Of a DNA stretch of 64,000 nt, positions 11,491 through 22,301 are shown piece by piece. The DNA comes from Rhodocollybia butyracea (lineage: Eukaryota > Basidiomycota > Agaricomycetes > Agaricales > Omphalotaceae). Below the pieces are notes generated by a model, which did not search any database, was not told the origin of the DNA, and worked only from the letters and a program-made list of their open reading frames with translations. The DNA lies in the NCBI GenBank assembly GCA_015501585.1, contig JADNRY010000089.1, positions 124,001 through 188,000 of the forward strand, given 5' to 3'. The stretch's first letter is position 1. Each line of letters opens with the position of its first letter. Both the position numbers and the translations under genes were made by a program.

Positions 11491-12488
11491 ATGGCCAATG
11501 GACCTCCAACGCCACCCCCGACGACAGACACTGAAATTCAGGATGAAACGAGAACCGTAGATCCGGCGCCAACGCCAGTACCAGCAAACACGGCTCCACC
11601 GCAGCCAGCTCAACCTCAGCCACAACCAGTTCACCTCCAAGACCCTTATCAACTCATCTTTCCAAGAATCGCTGAACTCGCCGCTGCGAAACAATGGCTA
11701 GAGCTCATCGATACTTCTGAGATCACGGAGATCAATGTAACCTCTTTGTTTCTTCTGCCTCTCTCTAGTCTGCTGACGAAAAATGTTTTAGGCGACTAAT
11801 GACCAGCAGCTTTCTCGATTGTTTGTGATTGTCCCTTTGGTCTTAGCATACCTCATACAAAATGAAATGTAAGTCTTTCCGACGCGTCTCTCTGGGCCTC
11901 TCGTTCATTGATTGTTCTCTCAGTTCGATTGCAAAACTTGTCTTGGAACGCGTACAGTCTAATATACGGTCGAATCCTCTGTTGAAAGCTGTTAGAAGTC
12001 TTACTGTAGCGTATGGAGCAGGAGCGTATGAAGAAATCTATAGCAAAGCGGCGGCGTTGACAGACTTAGTGGCCCAGTCTAATTTCGCGGAGCCTCAGCT
12101 CGCTCAAGTAGTCAAGGGCATGGTTGATTGTTTCCTCGGTGAGTGCCATTATCTTTCACGGTACTTTCTCTGATATCTATGCAGCTTCCTTCCGTGATCG
12201 CACATTCCTATTGCTTTCGAGAGCCTACACATCGATGCCTCTTGATCTCGCTGAAATGTACTTTGGTATGCCTGCTGACAGCATAAGTAAGTTTCTACTC
12301 AACAAGTCCAACTGGCTCTTAATAGTCGCTGTCCAGTCGCCGCTAGTCAAGGATGGATATACGATGCATCTTCGAAAATTTTGAGACCAGTGGCCACGAA
12401 AGAACGTATCTCAGCTGTTGCGCCGGCGGCTTCCTCGCTTGAAGATTTCGCTTTTATCGCTCAGAGTGTGTCCCGTCTGGAAATGTAG
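11491..12488 (+). CDS. COP9 signalosome subunit 8-like protein (CSN8/PSMD8/eIF3K fold)
   Basis: Probable small subunit of the COP9 signalosome, the complex that removes NEDD8 from cullins. A Pro/Gln-rich start of about 45 residues leads into DPYQLIFPRIAELAAAKQWLELID. Helical repeats follow, then the winged-helix end containing FRDRTFLLLSRAYTSMPLDLAEMYFG and AASQGWIYDASSKILRPV. That is the CSN8/PSMD8 pattern in which the winged-helix module ends the chain. Exons join across introns after E-I-N (11737), after Q-N-E (AT|T phase), after CFL (G|CT) and after DSI (A|TC). The last acceptor is the GTCCAG before TCGCCGCTAG. The stop is at 12486-12488. Overall length (about 220 aa) suits CSN8. PSMD8 or eIF3K are alternatives, but both are normally larger or lack this N-terminus. 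Confidence 0.78.
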
Positions 12489-12669
12489 TGTGTAATGTAG
12501 CATAGATAAGTTACTTAGAATCCCAATACTGTGGCGTGCATATTTGTTGCGTTGTCTTGTTCCCATCAGCATTGCCTGATATATCAGATTCATTCTCCAT
12601 TTTCATCGACATCTGTCGCTGGCAGACACATTTTGAACTTACTTTTCTTTCTTTTAACTTACTTTAAGG

Positions 12670-14588
12670 ATGTCTGGACGTCCAAGACCTCTCAATTCTC
12701 CCACTTCCGCAACAGTTTCAGCTTACGAACCACGTACACCGCGTTCTCGCGCTGGCTTCAACCTAGACGAAGAAGCCGAAAATAGCAGAGATGATCATGA
12801 TGAAGAAGACGACGACGAAAACCAGTCTTCAGCAGCTCCTCTTCTTCCAGGATCAGAAGATTATAGCCTCGACCAAGCTCGAAAGAAATTTGAAACATGG
12901 CTAGGTCTCGATAGATTGAACCCAGCCATTATTGCTCAGCGATTACCAGTGGTTGCAGGGTGCATAATAGCTGCCTTATTCTTCTTTCTGGCTATCGTTG
13001 CATATGGGAGTCCAGGAGCTTTGGAGTTTTATATGGGGGTTCCAGCCAACTCGACCAAAGTTGATTCATCGCTTTTCATTTCATACGCAAACTACTCGTC
13101 TTTTCCCCTTCAACCAACCGAATATGTATCCGAATGCTACAAATTCACTAGTGGAATAATGAAGCCGATGAGATACTGGGGAGAAGAAGACATGCCGTTC
13201 ATGGATGTCGTTCACGAGGAAAAAGAAGGTGTCTGTTCGAGTACCATAACTTACTCACTTGATGGAAGAATAGGGCTAGCAAGTGACTTGGCCTTGATGG
13301 CACAGATAGCGGCATTGGCAAGAGACGCAAGTCAATGTTTTATAACTAGAGATCCATTTCTGACTGTTCTGTTCCAGAGAAATCGAACTTTTCTCGTTGA
13401 CGATACATATTGGAACCGTGGCAAGTGCGTACATCGTATGGTACCCTTTGTTTCTTTTATCCGACACGTTATAGATGGACAGACCACTTTCAAGACGTCC
13501 GTGTTACACAACCAGGACCTGAACCCGGATGTCTACCACCACCACCCGAAGAACTTGTAGCATGCCCCAGGCAAGCTAGGCACTGGGTTATCAACTCACA
13601 CACAGCCAAGTTCCACCTCAGTCATATGTTTCAAGATGAATACGAAGACGCGTGCGTCCCGCTTCTCCATAGTACTAATCTTTCAATCTGACATCTGGTT
13701 TACATAGATACGCCCGTAATCTCGATCGACTCAAGCCCATCTACCTCCACGCTTCCATCTCACTCACACAAACCATTCAACCAAGCGCTCAAATCGCAGC
13801 GTTAATCACACAGGCTCGGAAAGAACTAGCATCTATGATATCCTCCACCTCCAGCTCTTCCACCCACATCGGCGTACATATCCGCCGCGGAGACCTCAAA
13901 GCCAAATTCGCAAAAGGCCCAGGTGGGTACGTTGCTATGGATGATTTCGTGCGCGCAGTACAGGGAATCAAAGACCGATTCTTCTCTGCGGATGTACCCG
14001 CAGTAATGCTTTACATCGGCTCGGACGATCCACACGCCATTGAGGATTTCACCTCCCGATTGACCAACTCCGAATCCAAATTCAACACGTTCTCGCTTAG
14101 CACTGCGTCTCCCTCCCTCAGGATCCTCGCCAGTCGCAAAGAATACGTGCAGAGCGAGTTTAATAATTTACCAGAATATCCGGATTTGAAGATTAATGAG
14201 GTGGAGAGTTTGGCGGAGATCGGGCTTCCGGTGGAACGCACCAGGGTGCTATTAACGAGAGGGATGGTTGTGGATTTGGCGTTGATGAGTGGGCTTTGGA
14301 TACCTGAGGATGGAGAGGGAGAAGTAACGGGAGTAGGGAAACCTGAAGCGACTGTATGTACGCTCGGGTATGTTTTTCTACATTTTTCCCGTGACCACAA
14401 ACTAATTGCGCTCCTTCCTCAGATCATCAATCTGCCTGCTCTCCGCTATCCCCTTCTCCTGGTCTGCTGCTTTTGGGGATATGGACCCCAAAGGTGGGGG
14501 GTATCCGAATGCGCCTAAACAGCACTGGATAGATGTGGATGGGAAAGGATCGTTGATTCCAGCATGGACGGGCTTTAAGATGTATTGA
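12670..14588 (+). CDS. Type II membrane glycosyltransferase, O-fucosyltransferase-like
   Basis: Likely Golgi/ER-lumen sugar transferase. The first 85 or so residues are acidic and disordered (cytosolic side), followed by one membrane segment (VVAGCIIAALFFFLAIVAYG, about residues 93-112) and a lumenal domain. HIRRGDLKAKF in the C-terminal half is the donor-binding HxRRGD motif shared by protein O-fucosyltransferases and alpha-1,6-fucosyltransferases. VMLYIGSDDP and RGMVVDLALMSG fit the second half of that fold. Introns: 13425-13474, 13652-13707, 14368-14422, each restoring frame. The protein ends PAWTGFKMY. Similar membrane-anchored proteins are common in agaricomycetes, but acceptor and exact sugar are unknown. 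The family call is motif-based and moderate. Confidence 0.65.
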
Positions 14589-15627
14589 GTGTCGAGAGCG
14601 GACGATACTGGCGTGTACTTATATGTATCTAATCTTTTTTATTCGAATGAGCCACTCTCTATTAGTATGATGAATGGATAATATACAATGTAAACTAGTG
14701 GCTACATACTCACATGAATCATCTTAAAAGGGTCGAAGTTGCCATGAACATATCAAAGTCCGATACCGACGATACTGTTTACAGTAACTAATTTGCTCCT
14801 GTTGTGAGCTCGTTCTCTCCTCTCACTACGGCCCAGAGTAGATGGTACTCATACCAAAGTAATCTCTGGATCTGGCGTTCAGCTCTTGGACCATGCCGTG
14901 TAATATATCCTTCCTTACTTACTTTGCAGCTGTATCATGGACCTTACTTGTTATCAGTGACGTTTGGGCTTTGAAACAGGTTGGGAGATTTTGACAGAGA
15001 AGAACTGGTGGTCCATCAGAGTTGCAATACTTAGTGAGTTCTGAGCAAGGAACATCCAACTTGTCTTTTTTCAAAATACCCACTTTCAGCGATAGCAGTG
15101 GTAGCAATACTACCTAGTACCTAGCACTACCACCACCCACTTGCATGGTGTAGAATTTAATCACTTTGGGGCTGCCCTAGTAGGAAATGTATTACTATTT
15201 AAATAGAGGAGCGCAATCAACTAAAAGTCCATAATTAAACTGATCATCCAATGAGTCCACAAAAGTCCAAATAGAGAATGATAAGTCCAAAATGAGGTAG
15301 ATGAATGAATAAACTTTATAAAAGGAAAAAGACAAAATGAAAGACGAAAATAGAAAGTGATTTGTCCAATAAGGAACGCTTTGACCATCGGGGTTGGGAG
15401 TATTCAGGCTCTATGCATACACACCAAGCCGAACTGTCGTTTCCAGTGCAGATAAGCTCATTGAATCGTAGTAGAAGGTCGAGACAGGATTAATGAAGCG
15501 ATCTCGATGGCACAAATTTGAATTGGATTTTTTGGTAGCAAAAAGAAACGCGTCAAATTGTTGTAGAATTCGCATGGATGCTCATTTTGAGAGATGATTC
15601 GCCAGTCCAAGAATACCGATGTGAGGG
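14589..15627. other. Gene-free spacer
   Basis: AT-rich DNA with runs such as repeated AGTCCA/AAAGTCC motifs around 15220-15290. I see no coding frame with support; the 126-codon minus-strand frame at 15458-15838 is antisense to the secreted-protein gene and has shadow-like composition. Confidence 0.45.
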
Positions 15628-15636
15628 TATAATAGA
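15628..15636 (+). promoter_or_regulatory. TATA box of secreted protein copy 1
   Basis: TATAATAGA about 50 nt before the ATG at 15678. It matches in position and sequence the TATAAAAGA elements before copies 3 and 4 of the same family. Confidence 0.45.
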
Positions 15637-15677
15637 CGTACTTTCGCCTTTGTTTCTCAAGCCAGTCGCCCTCAGCA

Positions 15678-16331
15678 ATGTTCTTTGCTCGTCTCTTTGC
15701 TCTTTTCTTTTTTCTTTGCGTCATTTGGCCTTGTTGCCTCCGTACCTTCCACTGATGTAGTCGGGATATCCAAACGTCAGGCCTCGACTGCTGCCATCGC
15801 AAAGATTCTTGATACGTTGAAGACCTCCACAGACACATTCTTGACTGAGATCAGTGAGACTCAGACCTGACCTTTAGTCAAGACGGATTATTGATTAGTT
15901 TACAACCCAGATGATCTTGTACATTCCGGAACAGCCTCTGAAGCTAACATCGTTCCTGTCTTCACCAACTTGACTACTGCAGTCACCACCGCAGTCTCCT
16001 CCTTGACCTCTCTTGAGATCTCGGGCCGCAAGGTTCGCCGTCAATCTGATGCTGACATTGCCAGTATCATTGCCGCAATCTTCACCGTATGTCTTCAGTA
16101 GTTGTACACTTTCCGCCACTTTCTACTGAAGAGTTGTGTTGACAGGATGTTGCTGACGGCGTCAGAAGTCTTATTAACAGGAATGCGGCCGCACTGGCCC
16201 CCAGTCTTGGCTTGCTCACCAGTACCGCCGCTGGCTTTCTCACCAGTATTTCCCTGGCTTTCTTGAGGCTATCTCACCTCTGGTCCCGGGTCTCCCGCCG
16301 AGTCTTCAGCTGTGAGTCCTTTTCTTCTTAA
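15678..16331 (+). pseudogene. Small secreted protein family, copy 1 (frameshift in signal peptide)
   Basis: Member of a family found four times in the window. From the ATG at 15678 the frame reads MFFARLFALFF but then leaves the expected signal peptide. The rest of the leader, FASFGLVASVPSTDVV, is in the next frame, so one extra base lies in the T/C run near 15703-15718. Downstream the family pattern is intact: SKRQAS (dibasic Kex2-type site), LDTLKTSTDTFLTEIS, an intron, then TTAVTTAVSSLTSLE, RRQSDADIASIIAAIFT, a second intron (about 16088-16145), and DVADGVRSLINR. The C-terminal part is Leu/Ser-rich and ends at TAA 16329-16331, or splices near 16312. Either this is a young pseudogene or the base is a sequence error. 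There is no ATG in the second frame near the start. Confidence 0.65.
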
Positions 16332-17028
16332 TAAAATGATCCTCCTGATAAAATGATCCTACTGAATATCCTACTGATTATTTCGTAGAGCTATCGCTAT
16401 ACTTAACCTCATCCTCGTACTACTTGCTGACTTGTAGTCGAAAACGGAACTATGATGTTGATGTCGTTCTTCACCAAATATTTCGACTTCGGGCTTTGTG
16501 TTCACATGTCTAAAATTTCATTCGTCGTTCTGAATTTGGACTCATATCAGTGGATCTCGCATTAGCTCACTCTAGTGTGTACTTTGAGACCTGAGTTTAT
16601 TATGGACCTACCACACCAGAAGTGAAGGGATGTTTCCAACAATTTGAAAAAGCATTTTTTGGAATGAATTCAAATTTAGATATCGAAAGCGATACATCGC
16701 TTACTACCAGATTCTCAAGCGTTGTGAGTTCGGCGATTGACTGCATCCGGAATCAAGCCAAGCACCAAGCCTCATCTCTTCGTCACACGTTCCCACAGTC
16801 CCAGCGCCAGTGACTTGTATGGACGGTGGGAGAATCCGAGGAGAGCAACGAAATGTCGCGATCACGTTATCTGAAAACAATAAGATAACCAAATGGAGAG
16901 GACAATGGAGAGGACAATAAAGAATGCAAAAATCAGTTCGATTTCTTCAAGCGCTATTTCACTCGTTCTTTCACTCTTGTCACCCATCGTCTGGTATCAA
17001 ATAACAGTTCGACGACGATTCGACGACG
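16332..17028. other. Gene-free spacer
   Basis: Contains a 63-codon plus-strand frame at 16622-16813 without recognisable content, and a direct repeat GATGATCCTCCTGATAAAATGATCC-like pair near 16336-16362. Nothing else is supported. Confidence 0.4.
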
Positions 17029-17740
17029 ATGGGACAACATACGTTAAATGCACGCACTAGAGGACAATCCAGCCAAAGTAGAGCGTACGAAGGAAAGGAA
17101 GATCGCGACATAAAGTTCGAAGTGCAGAACGCGGATTATGGTGGTGGCTACGATGAGTTCGATGTAAGCTGTCCTATGATGTCAAGGCGATTGAGGCCTC
17201 TTGGCTGATTGCGAAATGCCCTAGGATGACGATGATGACTTCCGCTTGATCGCTCGGACACTGTTTCCAGAAATTTGGCAATACTCGAAATTGTCCAAAG
17301 CCTTTCCAAGGGATCCCCTCGGCACAAAGCCCAACTGCATGAACGATGATAATGACTCAGATGGAGGCAAGTTCATTATTTCTCTACCACGAAGCTAAAC
17401 TTACGTTTCCATAGACGTCTTCGACTGCACTCCCAATTGCTATCTCTGCCACCGCCGAGCTCAAGCTGAAATCTACGAAATCAAACAGTTTGGGGATGGT
17501 TACGACATTGACTATTATGTTGAAGACGACGGTTGGGATTCAGACGACACGGAGCCACAGACGCATCACCAGACAGAGTGTGTACATTGCGTACGAGAGC
17601 GGCTCAAAGCAGAGGGATGGAAATTCCCATATGAGCAGTACGAGGAGAAGAGCGCTAGAAAGACCAGCGAGACGGATAAACCTAAAGACCGACAGCCAGA
17701 AGCAGCCAGTAAAGGACGAGGAGTCACTGTCAATGATTAG
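17029..17740 (+). CDS. Unknown acidic protein with paired cysteine motifs
   Basis: I do not recognise this gene. The ATG at 17029 opens MGQHTLNARTRGQSSQSRAY. An intron (about 17164-17223) follows FDEFD-like acidic sequence and joins to DDDDDFRLIARTLFPEIWQY. A second intron (17367-17414) starts GCAAGT, a GC-AG type, and joins G|AC to give DVFDCTPNCYLCHRRAQAEI. The rest has VEDDGWDSDDTEPQ and ECVHCVRERLKAEGWKFPYE, then a basic tail ending at TAG 17738. The Cys pattern (CxxxCxxC, later CxxC) could bind zinc; that is inference. From 17490 to 17972 another frame is also open and continues 230 bp further, so a 3' splice that switches frames cannot be excluded. Confidence 0.45.
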
Positions 17741-18551
17741 CCAAGTCTTTTCTCGTCCACCTCCCGTGCTGCAGGCCGAGACCAATTCCACTGAACCTAT
17801 TTCATCTCCCCGAGTTTTTCTCATCCAAGATTCTGATCAGGATCGTCAGCCAGTTTTCGTTCCTCCTCCAAAATCTTCGCAAACGATTGCATCCCGAGTA
17901 TTTTTCCCCCCTTCGAAAGTTCTGGATATCACAGCAGTTCCCAGGGTAGTTTTTTCTCCGCCAGAGGCCTAAGACCCTGGCAAATAGCCTTAGGATATTA
18001 TCCTTGCTTTGGCGCCCCAAGTCTCTTTCGCTTTATTGTCTGGCGCAAAGCGAGGAATGAAGGCTTGAGTATGGGTCGCGCGGGGACGTGGTGAGCAGGT
18101 GACAGTTCGATTGCGGGTGATGTTGTATGAATCTGTACTTATTCAAGTCTGTAGTACTAGTAAGTTGTATCAATTTGTAGACCAAGACTAAAACAATCAT
18201 TATACTTATATAAAGAGAAACCTTCTACGTACAGGCAATTTATGTCGTTTTCGTGTTAGCATAGACAGCGGGAGTCTAAATGCGTTGTAGATGTAAATGG
18301 CACCGGGACATGTTTGACAAGCGCCCAGTCGTGCGCTCTAGTGTTCGCTGATGGAACATCATCTTGAAATGGGCTCGCATCGTCATCTCATTATTATGAC
18401 CATTATGTACAGGATAAATAATACATAGTGTGAGTTAAAGGCTACATTAGAGCTTGGCCGGCGACGAAGCTTTAAACACATGAGGTTCTATTTCCGTGAA
18501 TATATCAAAGTTTCTGTGAATAACGATCGCAGTGGTGATCTGGAGAACAAA
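17741..18551. other. Gene-free spacer, with an open frame of doubtful meaning
   Basis: The first 230 bp remain open in the +1 neighbour frame of the unknown protein and are Pro/Ser/Val-rich with repeated VFxPP-like units (RVFLIQ, VFVPPP, RVFFPP, VVFSPP). This may be a missed terminal exon. Beyond 18000 nothing is recognisable. Confidence 0.35.
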
Positions 18552-19768
18552 TTAGTCTTCAGATGATACAGAGAAACGAAGGGTTTTTCTCACCCCGCCC
18601 TTCTGCGTCGTAACTACTGCTCTATGTAACCGCCCCGGAGACCCTCCCCGAGTCTCATCACCCTCATAAGTCAAAACTGACTTTTCACCCGGTTTCGACT
18701 GCGCTAAATCATATCGAGGATTAATTGTCATCTGGCCGAATTGTCCTGTGGATAATTGCTGGACTGCTGCGCGCTCCTGACGTGTGTTGGTTGCGCTTCG
18801 TAGTATACTAGCAAGGGTCTCTAGGATGTAGAACTGAGGAGGCATGAAGGTAATTTTGCGTGCATTAAATTCTGCGAGAGCGTCTTCTGCGCGTATGAAA
18901 CGTGCAGCTATGACTTCTTGGCCTCCGTCTGGTAGCGAGACTTAGAGATGAGATTCAAAGCGAGACAATTTGTACTTGCCTGGTTTTGGTAGTCGTTCCT
19001 GCTTGCTACCAGCTGTGAATCCATAGGAAGAGGCTCCAGGAAGGAACGTTACGTAGAATTGAGTGTGAAAACGCCTAAACAGACGCGTTAGAGTGATACG
19101 TGCAACAAAGTACGCCATACAACCTTACCTTGGTGGTCCAATAGGCGTAATCCAAGCAGTGAAAGGAAGTAAACCGGTGTCTGGTTTCAAACGATGCTCG
19201 TCAAGGAAACTTTGGAAAGTCTTTTTCTGGCCATGAACTGCAAATCTTGCTTGATCGAGTACCGCGTCCGGAGGCATTTGGGAGGAAGAGTTTACAGGAG
19301 AAGCAATCAATAGCCCAGATTCTTCGAATGTCTCTCGGATTGCGGTCATCTCTAGCGAGGAGTCTTGTTTCTTGTCATAATTCCCTCCAGGGAAGACCTA
19401 GAACCATACACATAAGAATTTACTCGTAGGAGAAAATATTAAGCTAAAGTCACCGTAACTCCTCCAAAAGCACTGGCTTGCGGGTTACGCTGGACCAGCA
19501 GAATTTCATTCCTCTCGTTAACAATCACCAAACTGGCCGAAAGACGTGGTATTGGAGGTGCTGTTGCTGCCGCTTGTGTGGCCATTCTTCGACGCGATTT
19601 CAGTACACTCTGAAATGGAAATGGAACCAAGGAGAGCTGTTTGTGGGCCAAATTTCTAGATATGGACATGAAACTGGCTTTAAAAGCATTTCGGCGGGAC
19701 CAGAGACCGAGAACCGAGCGTAAGACGTGCGTGGCAGTACTCATGATTTTCGGACCGCCATGACTCAT
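18552..19768 (-). CDS. Nudix hydrolase, NUDT19-like
   Basis: Pyrophosphohydrolase of the Nudix superfamily, closest in layout to NUDT19-type CoA/nucleotide diphosphatases. RLSASLVIVNERNEILLVQR opens the domain. An intron after AFGG joins to VFPGGNYDKKQDSS, and the Nudix box follows (LEMTAIRETFEESGLL, with the REtfEEsGl core). A long insert (VHGQKKTFQSFLDEHRLKPD) between the box and LLPFTAWITPIGPPR, then RFHTQFYVTFLP, is typical of NUDT19 rather than short Nudix enzymes. The C-terminal exon ends RKTLRFSVSSED. I used the ATG at 19768. The first 60 or so residues contain several Met and basic residues, so the true start could be internal (MATQAAATAPP) or the leader could direct the protein to an organelle. 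Confidence 0.85.
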
Positions 19769-19986
19769 GAGAAGAAAGGAACACGTCTTCCGTATTCCGC
19801 GCGCAGAAAAAAAGCCAAGCTGGTACGATTACAAGTATCATTAAAGATTATACGGTCAATAGTATACAAGCTATGGTATACGGCGGTTATATCAGCGCCA
19901 AGATCGGGACTATCCGATTCAATGCAAAACCTTTGCTCCTTGATCATGTCCATTACCGAACGAGATGTAGGTATAGGTAAGTGTTC

Positions 19987-21733
19987 CTAGGATCGCGGTA
20001 GGCTCTTCACCACCGTCTTCCAGTTCTAGAACATCCACAGCCCCAAGGTTCAGTCCCAGGATGAGCGGAACAGAGAGTAAGAGACTCACTGCGTGCATGA
20101 GTGGACTGATATCATGCAAAGGGGCAATGTGCACCATGTATCGTGCAAGTTTTTCGAGTTCGCGGTCGGCCTGAGACTCTGTGGTATGGGCATTCTTAAA
20201 CGCATGGATCTTGAGTCCTGACTGGGGATTGAGAGCGAAATTGCGGCTCTGAAGCATACAGGTTAGTAATAGCAAACCTTGTACAAAACCTACTTGCCAG
20301 ATCATCGACATGAATCGTGTTTGTCGAGTTACTAGAGGCGAAAAAAGTCAGATTTTGGGCTATGCAGGTGAAGGGATGACATACAACTGCGGGAAGTGAT
20401 TCCAAATAATTTGAAGCGCCTTCACAGAGTGCTGCCATGGTTTACCGTCCCTTTCCGTGAATACAGTGAACATAGACGTCTTATCTAAGACTACAGGTAA
20501 AAGATCAGGATCTCGGTAAGAGAATAGGACAGACATGGGTCTCATCACCAAAAGATATCTTGAGAGGACGCGCAGGAAAGGCGCGTAAGAAAAGGATGCA
20601 AGTTGAACTGTTCACTACAGATACCTGATAGTTACGATTTGCACCAATCATGTTAAGTTCTACGAGCTTTGTCTCTAACCAGATCCAGCTTGTTTGAGAC
20701 CTATGCAAGGGAAGTTCGATGAGTGTTTTAGGCAGATGAGAACGCATACCATATGCAAACTAACGACCGAGTTCAGTCGACGCGATATATGCAGAAATAC
20801 AGACGTACTGTCATAGTAAGGATATATTGCCTCCAAAAATTCGTGTAACCGAGGGCGCGCACATTCAGAGGGAGGGAGGCTTCCGGAAGTCAATGGTTTG
20901 GTGTCCAAGATAGCTATGGTGCTGGTCAGCAGGTGGAATACGAGGAACCGACAATCGACACACTATAGTCAATGTCCAGGACCAGTAACTTCTTCCCCTC
21001 TCTCAATGGATGTATGATATTGACATTCAACTTGTCCGTCATCTCCTTCACCTTGCGAATATTTCGTTGATCGTTCTTATATTTTGCTACAGCAGTTGGG
21101 TCGTTAGTAAAGTCTACGTCGAAGTCATTTATCACGTCTGGCAGGTTTTCCAATTCTGTATGAAGTTCTAGTAGTGACGCCACAGTTGCGAACAAAGGCA
21201 GATACACGTACTCGAAGGATCTTTGATTTCATCTCCCTCCGGTGTCCCAAGGAGAGTAAATTTCTTCCCGGTTGTAAGTTTCAGGTCCGCGCTGTGGTGA
21301 ATGAGAAATGGTTAATTGACCGTGAAAAACGTTATACACACATCCGTGCCTCATCCGGAGGTAGTTTGCCTTTCGCTAGTCCTAATATCTTCTGACGCTC
21401 AGGCGGAACCTTGGTCAAGTCGTGCAAAGCAGTCTTCAAGTCGAATACCCTGATGGACGAAAGTTGAGGATAAGATCAACACGCAAGATCGCTCTGAATC
21501 CACCTGTCCGAGTCCGCAATATCAAGCGAAAAGTGTTTCCCAGACCAGGTGAACTGTAGAGTTACCCATCTTTCCGCAGCTTGGGTGATTTTACTGAATT
21601 CCGTCTACGAGCATTTGTTGAGGATTGATTCGCGGGACGCGTACAGTGAACTGACTGTGGTTTTAGCTACTTCAGCCTCCGCAGAAATTGGATTAAGCTC
21701 TTTGGTTTCGCAATTTAGGTCGTTATCAGGCAT
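19987..21733 (-). CDS. UBLCP1-like phosphatase (ubiquitin-like domain + FCP1/HAD domain)
   Basis: Homolog of ubiquitin-like domain-containing CTD phosphatase 1, which in animals dephosphorylates proteasome subunits and RNA polymerase II CTD. The N-terminal ubiquitin-like domain reads VTLQFTWSGKHFSLDIADSD, VFDLKTALHDLTKVPPERQK, ILGLAKGKL, KKFTLLGTPEGDEIKDPS. Then come DVINDFDVDF and the HAD core. The splice at GACTATA|CTATCTTGGAC rebuilds KKLLVLDIDYTILDTKPL, so the catalytic DxDxT is intact. Further matches are ARPRLHEFLEAIYPYYDI, IHVDDLSRNFALNPQSGLKI and the end HANWKTVVKSLPRS. The last exon is short, joined after H-A. The start at 21733 relies on an intron (donor CT|GTACGC) inside the first 120 bp and is the weakest point. 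The gene ends 218 bp before the start of the Nudix gene. Confidence 0.9.
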
Positions 21734-22301
21734 GATAGTAAAGGTCTGGAGTGTAATGGTACTGGAAGAAAGAAAGCTGTTGTTTTCCGGCGTCTATAGC
21801 AAGCAAGCGCTCGTTGTTGTTAAGTGCCAAAATTAGACTAGCAAAAGCTCGAGGGTACCTAGACTCTGTAGATTGAAGCAGTCACGGTTCGGAGACTCAA
21901 GTTTAATTAATTAAAGACTACTGTATATTACGAGCGACACCGAATTTACATATCAAACCTAAGGCTAACTTGAAGTAGTAGTCGGAATTGAGTAGGAAGA
22001 AATACTCGGATCGCTGGTAGGTAGTATAACCGACACGGTCCTTACGTCTTTCACGGATACGGATCCAGACGTTGAAGTTGCTTCAAGCTGATTCGTAAAG
22101 AGTTCATGGTAATCTCGATGGCGGACCAAAATTCTGTGCTACGCCTCTACGACAAATGGCTGCAGCTTCGGTATTCCCAAGTATCTTAGTCAGTCTTTTT
22201 CTACGCTTACGAGTCAACACAGCTGGCTGTAGAACATCTACGCCAATGTCTACTTCCAATAGCCTGCGTCCAACCCTTCTCCTCCATGCAGACCGAACAT
22301 T
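21734..22301. other. Spacer between UBLCP1-like and DNA methyltransferase genes
   Basis: Serves as 3' region of the methyltransferase and promoter of the UBLCP1-like gene. No coding support or repeat seen. Confidence 0.4.

Noticed and set aside
15458..15838. 126-codon minus-strand open frame, very Arg/Lys/Gln-rich
   Set aside because: Its basic run is the antisense of the T/C-rich signal peptide of secreted protein copy 1, so it is a shadow frame.
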